Positions 7,043 through 8,918 of a stretch of DNA of 8,918 nucleotides are shown here, in pieces. The notes beneath the pieces were generated by a model that did not search any database, was not told where the DNA came from, and was given only the letters and a program-made list of their open reading frames with translations. The position numbers and the translations under genes are program-made. The DNA lies in NCBI GenBank assembly GCA_003555385.1, contig PWHO01000244.1:1-8918 (forward strand), in the 5' to 3' direction. The DNA is from Bacteroidales bacterium (GTDB taxonomy: Bacteria > Bacteroidota > Bacteroidia > Bacteroidales > UBA7960). Numbering within the stretch: position 1 is the first letter of the stretch; each line of letters opens with the position of its first letter.

Positions 7043-7825
7043 ATGGAAAAAAAAGTGTTTTTGATCAGTGGCGGAAGCTCGGGTATCGGGCTGGAAATTG
7101 CTGCAGGGCTGGCAGATTCAGGACATCGTGTAATATCTTTGAGTCGCAGCCGGGAAAAAATTGAACGGGGAATACAACAATACCCTGCGCTGGAAAACAA
7201 GGTGGATTTTATCACCGGGGATATTTCCAGTGAGGAGGATGCAGAATATGTCAGGACGCATGTGGCGGAGAAATACGGGGTGTTGCACGGACTGGTAAAT
7301 AATGCAGGTATTTTGACCCACGGAACGCTGGAAACCATCAGCGTGGAAGACTGGAAACTGACCCTGGACGTAAACCTGACCGGACCCTATATTCTTACGA
7401 AAGCCCTGTTGCCTTTATTAAAGCAAGCCGGAAGTGCCTCTGTGGTAAATATTTCCTCGGTTGCCGGTCTGAAGCCCGGAACCAGCGTGGCGTATTCAGT
7501 TTCCAAGGCCGGGCTGGATATGCTGACACGCTTCCTTGCCGGGGATCTCGGACCCTATAAAATACGTGTCAATTCAGTTAATCCCGGCCTGGTCCGGACC
7601 AATATTCACCTGGACAACAAAGTCGTGGCAGACAAAGAGGCTTATGAGGCAATGCTGGACAAAGCCAGACCACGTTATCCGCTGGGAGAAATCGGAGAGC
7701 CGGAGGATATCGCCCACATGGTGATGTTTCTTCTTTCTGATGAGGCTTCATGGATAAGCGGCAGCATTATCCCGGTAGACGGTGGTATAATGGTGGAAAA
7801 CGACCTGATCCCACCGAAAAAATAA
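7043..7825 (+). CDS. Short-chain dehydrogenase/reductase (classical SDR)
   Basis: A 260-residue NAD(P)-dependent oxidoreductase with a Rossmann fold, probably a cytoplasmic tetramer like other classical SDRs. The cofactor-binding motif GGSSGIG is at 10-16, a charged SRSREK segment (34-39) after the second strand hints at NADP(H), and NNAG is at 86-89. The catalytic tetrad is complete: Asn111, Ser138, Tyr151 and Lys155 (YSVSK). PGLVRT (181-186) and the C-terminal DEASWISG...PVDGG (233-248) are standard for the family. The substrate is not predictable; similarity in style to FabG does not make it a fatty-acid enzyme. A TTG three codons upstream (7034) is in frame, but ATG 7043 gives the usual short N-terminus before the first strand. 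The stop lies 17 bases from the stop of the convergent MBL hydrolase gene, with no obvious terminator between. Confidence 0.93.
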   Translation: MEKKVFLISGGSSGIGLEIAAGLADSGHRVISLSRSREKIERGIQQYPALENKVDFITGDISSEEDAEYVRTHVAEKYGVLHGLVNNAGILTHGTLETISVEDWKLTLDVNLTGPYILTKALLPLLKQAGSASVVNISSVAGLKPGTSVAYSVSKAGLDMLTRFLAGDLGPYKIRVNSVNPGLVRTNIHLDNKVVADKEAYEAMLDKARPRYPLGEIGEPEDIAHMVMFLLSDEASWISGSIIPVDGGIMVENDLIPPKK

Positions 7826-7842
7826 AATGGATCCTGATCAGT

Positions 7843-8700
7843 TTAACCGATTTGGCCTGCTTTCAGGTCTTCAAGGGTAAAAATATCCCTGGCCCGGATA
7901 CCTTTAGGGGTTTCTTTCAGGGTGCAGCATTCATTGTCATAATCGTGCTCAAAAACCAGCACGTAATCCTCTTTTACAGCCCTTGTAAGAAATTCCTGCT
8001 TTTCTTCCATTGAGCGTACGGGGTCAATGTCGAAGCTGGGCACATAAGCCAGGGGTATGTTTCCCACAGCGGAAATAAAATCGGCCATAAAGGCCACTTT
8101 GCGGCCGTGATAATCAAAAATGGGGACAATCTGACCGGCAGTATGTCCGCTTTTGATCTCGAGGTATACTCCTTCACAAAAAGGACCCGCCTCATGAATG
8201 AATTCCAGCTGACCGGAGTCGTATAGCGGCTCCAGGTTTTCCTCAAAATAGGAAGCCGCTGCGCGCGGATTGGGATCCATGGCAGCATCCCAATGCTCTT
8301 TGGTACAATAGTAAGTGGCGTTCGGGAACACCAGTTCCGGTGTTTTTCCTTCTTCCGCCCATTTTACTGCTCCGCCCACATGGTCAAAATGTAAATGGGT
8401 AAGGATCACATCGGTGACCTGATCCGGAGTATATCCATATTTTTTTAATGATTTCTCCAGGCTTTCTTCACCGAAAAGATGATAAAAACTGAAAAATTTC
8501 TCGCTCTGCTTATCTCCCATTCCGACATCAACAAGAATAACCCTGCTGCCGGTATCGGCCAGCAAACAACGTGAAGTGAGCGGGATCATATTATTCTCAT
8601 CCGCTTTCACATATCTTTCCCAGATGGCTTTGGGAACGACGCCAAAGCAGGCTCCCCCGTCCATTTTAAAGTTTTCAGCAATTACAGGATACAGTTTCAT
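7843..8700 (-). CDS. MBL-fold metallo-hydrolase
   Basis: A 285-residue metallo-beta-lactamase-fold hydrolase. The dinuclear metal site is complete: HLHFDH at 102-107 (His102, His104, Asp106, His107), His186 in SGHTAGQ, Asp207 in FMADF and His252 in FEHD. Layout and length resemble the AHL-lactonase/YtnP-like branch of the superfamily, which hydrolyses lactones and related esters; the sequence alone cannot show that it degrades quorum-sensing signals. No signal peptide or membrane segment is visible, so it should be cytoplasmic. ATG at 8700 is preceded by an A/T-rich leader without Shine-Dalgarno and by a -7 box at 8725-8732. It is convergent with the SDR gene and divergent from the Mpl-like gene; neither arrangement indicates a shared pathway. 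Confidence 0.92.
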   Translation of the reverse strand: MKLYPVIAENFKMDGGACFGVVPKAIWERYVKADENNMIPLTSRCLLADTGSRVILVDVGMGDKQSEKFFSFYHLFGEESLEKSLKKYGYTPDQVTDVILTHLHFDHVGGAVKWAEEGKTPELVFPNATYYCTKEHWDAAMDPNPRAAASYFEENLEPLYDSGQLEFIHEAGPFCEGVYLEIKSGHTAGQIVPIFDYHGRKVAFMADFISAVGNIPLAYVPSFDIDPVRSMEEKQEFLTRAVKEDYVLVFEHDYDNECCTLKETPKGIRARDIFTLEDLKAGQIG

Positions 8701-8720
8701 AATATTGGATTTTTATCTCA

Positions 8721-8749
8721 CCCGCAAAAGTACAAATTTTGTGCGCGGG
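8721..8749. repeat. Imperfect inverted repeat across the MBL hydrolase promoter
   Basis: CCCGCAAAA (8721-8729) is mirrored by TTTTG...CGGG (8737-8749), with a four-base insertion TGCG in the right arm and a seven-base centre. It covers the -7 element and would lie upstream of the transcript start, so it cannot fold in the RNA as a leader structure. It could be an operator, but the match is short and may be chance. Confidence 0.3.
8725..8732 (-). promoter_or_regulatory. Bacteroidota -7 promoter element of the MBL hydrolase gene
   Basis: On the minus strand this reads TACTTTTG, an exact TAnnTTTG match 24 bases before the ATG at 8700. It lies in one arm of an imperfect inverted repeat (8721-8749). 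Confidence 0.6.
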
Positions 8750-8799
8750 GAACGGATAAATACTGGAATTGTCCGCTGTTTAGGGCAATAAAAAACATT

Positions 8800-8807
8800 T
8801 ATCTTTA
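8800..8807 (+). promoter_or_regulatory. Possible -7 promoter element of the Mpl-like gene
   Basis: TATCTTTA matches TAnnTTTG at all fixed positions except the final G, and lies 22 bases before the ATG at 8830. It is the best candidate on the plus strand in this gap. Confidence 0.4.
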
Positions 8808-8829
8808 CAACACCAAACAGCAAAAACCC

Positions 8830-8918
8830 ATGAAGGTTCACTTCATTGCCATCGGCGGCAGTGCCATGCACAACCTGGCCATCGCCCTGTATAAAAAAGG
8901 GGTTGTGGTGAGCGGATC
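8830..8918 (+). CDS. mpl: Mur-ligase family protein, Mpl-like, N-terminal fragment
   Basis: Only the first 29 codons are in the window. They encode MKVHFIAIGGSAMHNLAIAL followed by YKKGVVVSG, the N-terminal UDP-binding Rossmann segment of the MurC/Mpl family. The HFIAIGGSAMHNLA wording fits the Mpl-like branch in Bacteroidota (UDP-N-acetylmuramate:L-alanyl-gamma-D-glutamyl-meso-diaminopimelate ligase, a peptidoglycan recycling enzyme) better than MurC, whose glycine loop usually reads GIGGIGMS. If so, it joins recycled murein tripeptide to UDP-MurNAc in the cytoplasm. The start is preceded by an A/C-rich leader with no Shine-Dalgarno sequence. The family is secure; the choice of Mpl over MurC is an inference from a short segment. 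Confidence 0.78.
   Translation, partial: MKVHFIAIGGSAMHNLAIALYKKGVVVSG

Noticed and set aside
7829..7841. Overlapping small palindromes GGATCC and CTGATCAG between the convergent genes
   Set aside because: Short restriction-site-like palindromes of this size are expected by chance and have no T tract for termination.
1..8918. Search for mobile elements, CRISPR arrays, tRNAs, toxin-antitoxin or defence genes
   Set aside because: No transposase or integrase motifs, target-site duplications, regularly spaced repeats or tRNA-like cloverleaves were seen. All larger frames are accounted for by the listed genes, and no gap between genes exceeds about 150 bases.

Overview
The window looks like an ordinary chromosomal, housekeeping stretch from a member of the Bacteroidota (Bacteroidetes), probably an environmental or gut relative of the Bacteroidales/Marinilabiliales. 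Several signs agree. A DUF4199 membrane protein and a type III glutamine synthetase are present, both typical of this phylum. The gene starts lack Shine-Dalgarno sequences and are preceded by A-rich leaders. The transcription units carry the Bacteroidota -7 promoter element TAnnTTTG upstream at plausible distances, six of them exact matches.

Layout from left to right. An SRP RNA gene (ffs) lies on the minus strand at the left edge and shares a short divergent promoter region with a plus-strand cluster: a DUF4199 membrane protein, a cytosolic family 2 glycosyltransferase, and miaA (tRNA A37 dimethylallyltransferase of a divergent type). The glycosyltransferase and miaA overlap by 4 bases (ATGA) and are probably translationally coupled. 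Next come three separately promoted plus-strand genes: a lipoprotein zinc carboxypeptidase of the M14 family, closed by a strong hairpin and T tract; glutamine synthetase III; and a classical short-chain dehydrogenase. An MBL-fold hydrolase on the minus strand converges on the dehydrogenase with only 17 bases between them. At the right edge the first 29 codons of a Mur-ligase family gene (Mpl-like) run off the window.

The genes do not form one obvious pathway. They are mostly single-gene units serving protein targeting (ffs), tRNA modification (miaA), nitrogen assimilation (glutamine synthetase) and probably cell-wall metabolism (Mpl-like). The peptidase, dehydrogenase and MBL hydrolase have clear folds and catalytic residues but unknown substrates. 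I found no mobile element, CRISPR array, tRNA, rRNA or defence system, and no strong sign of horizontal transfer. The more notable points are the divergent MiaA, the imperfect palindrome before glutamine synthetase, the tight ffs/DUF4199 divergent promoters, and two gene starts that lie downstream of the longest open frame.
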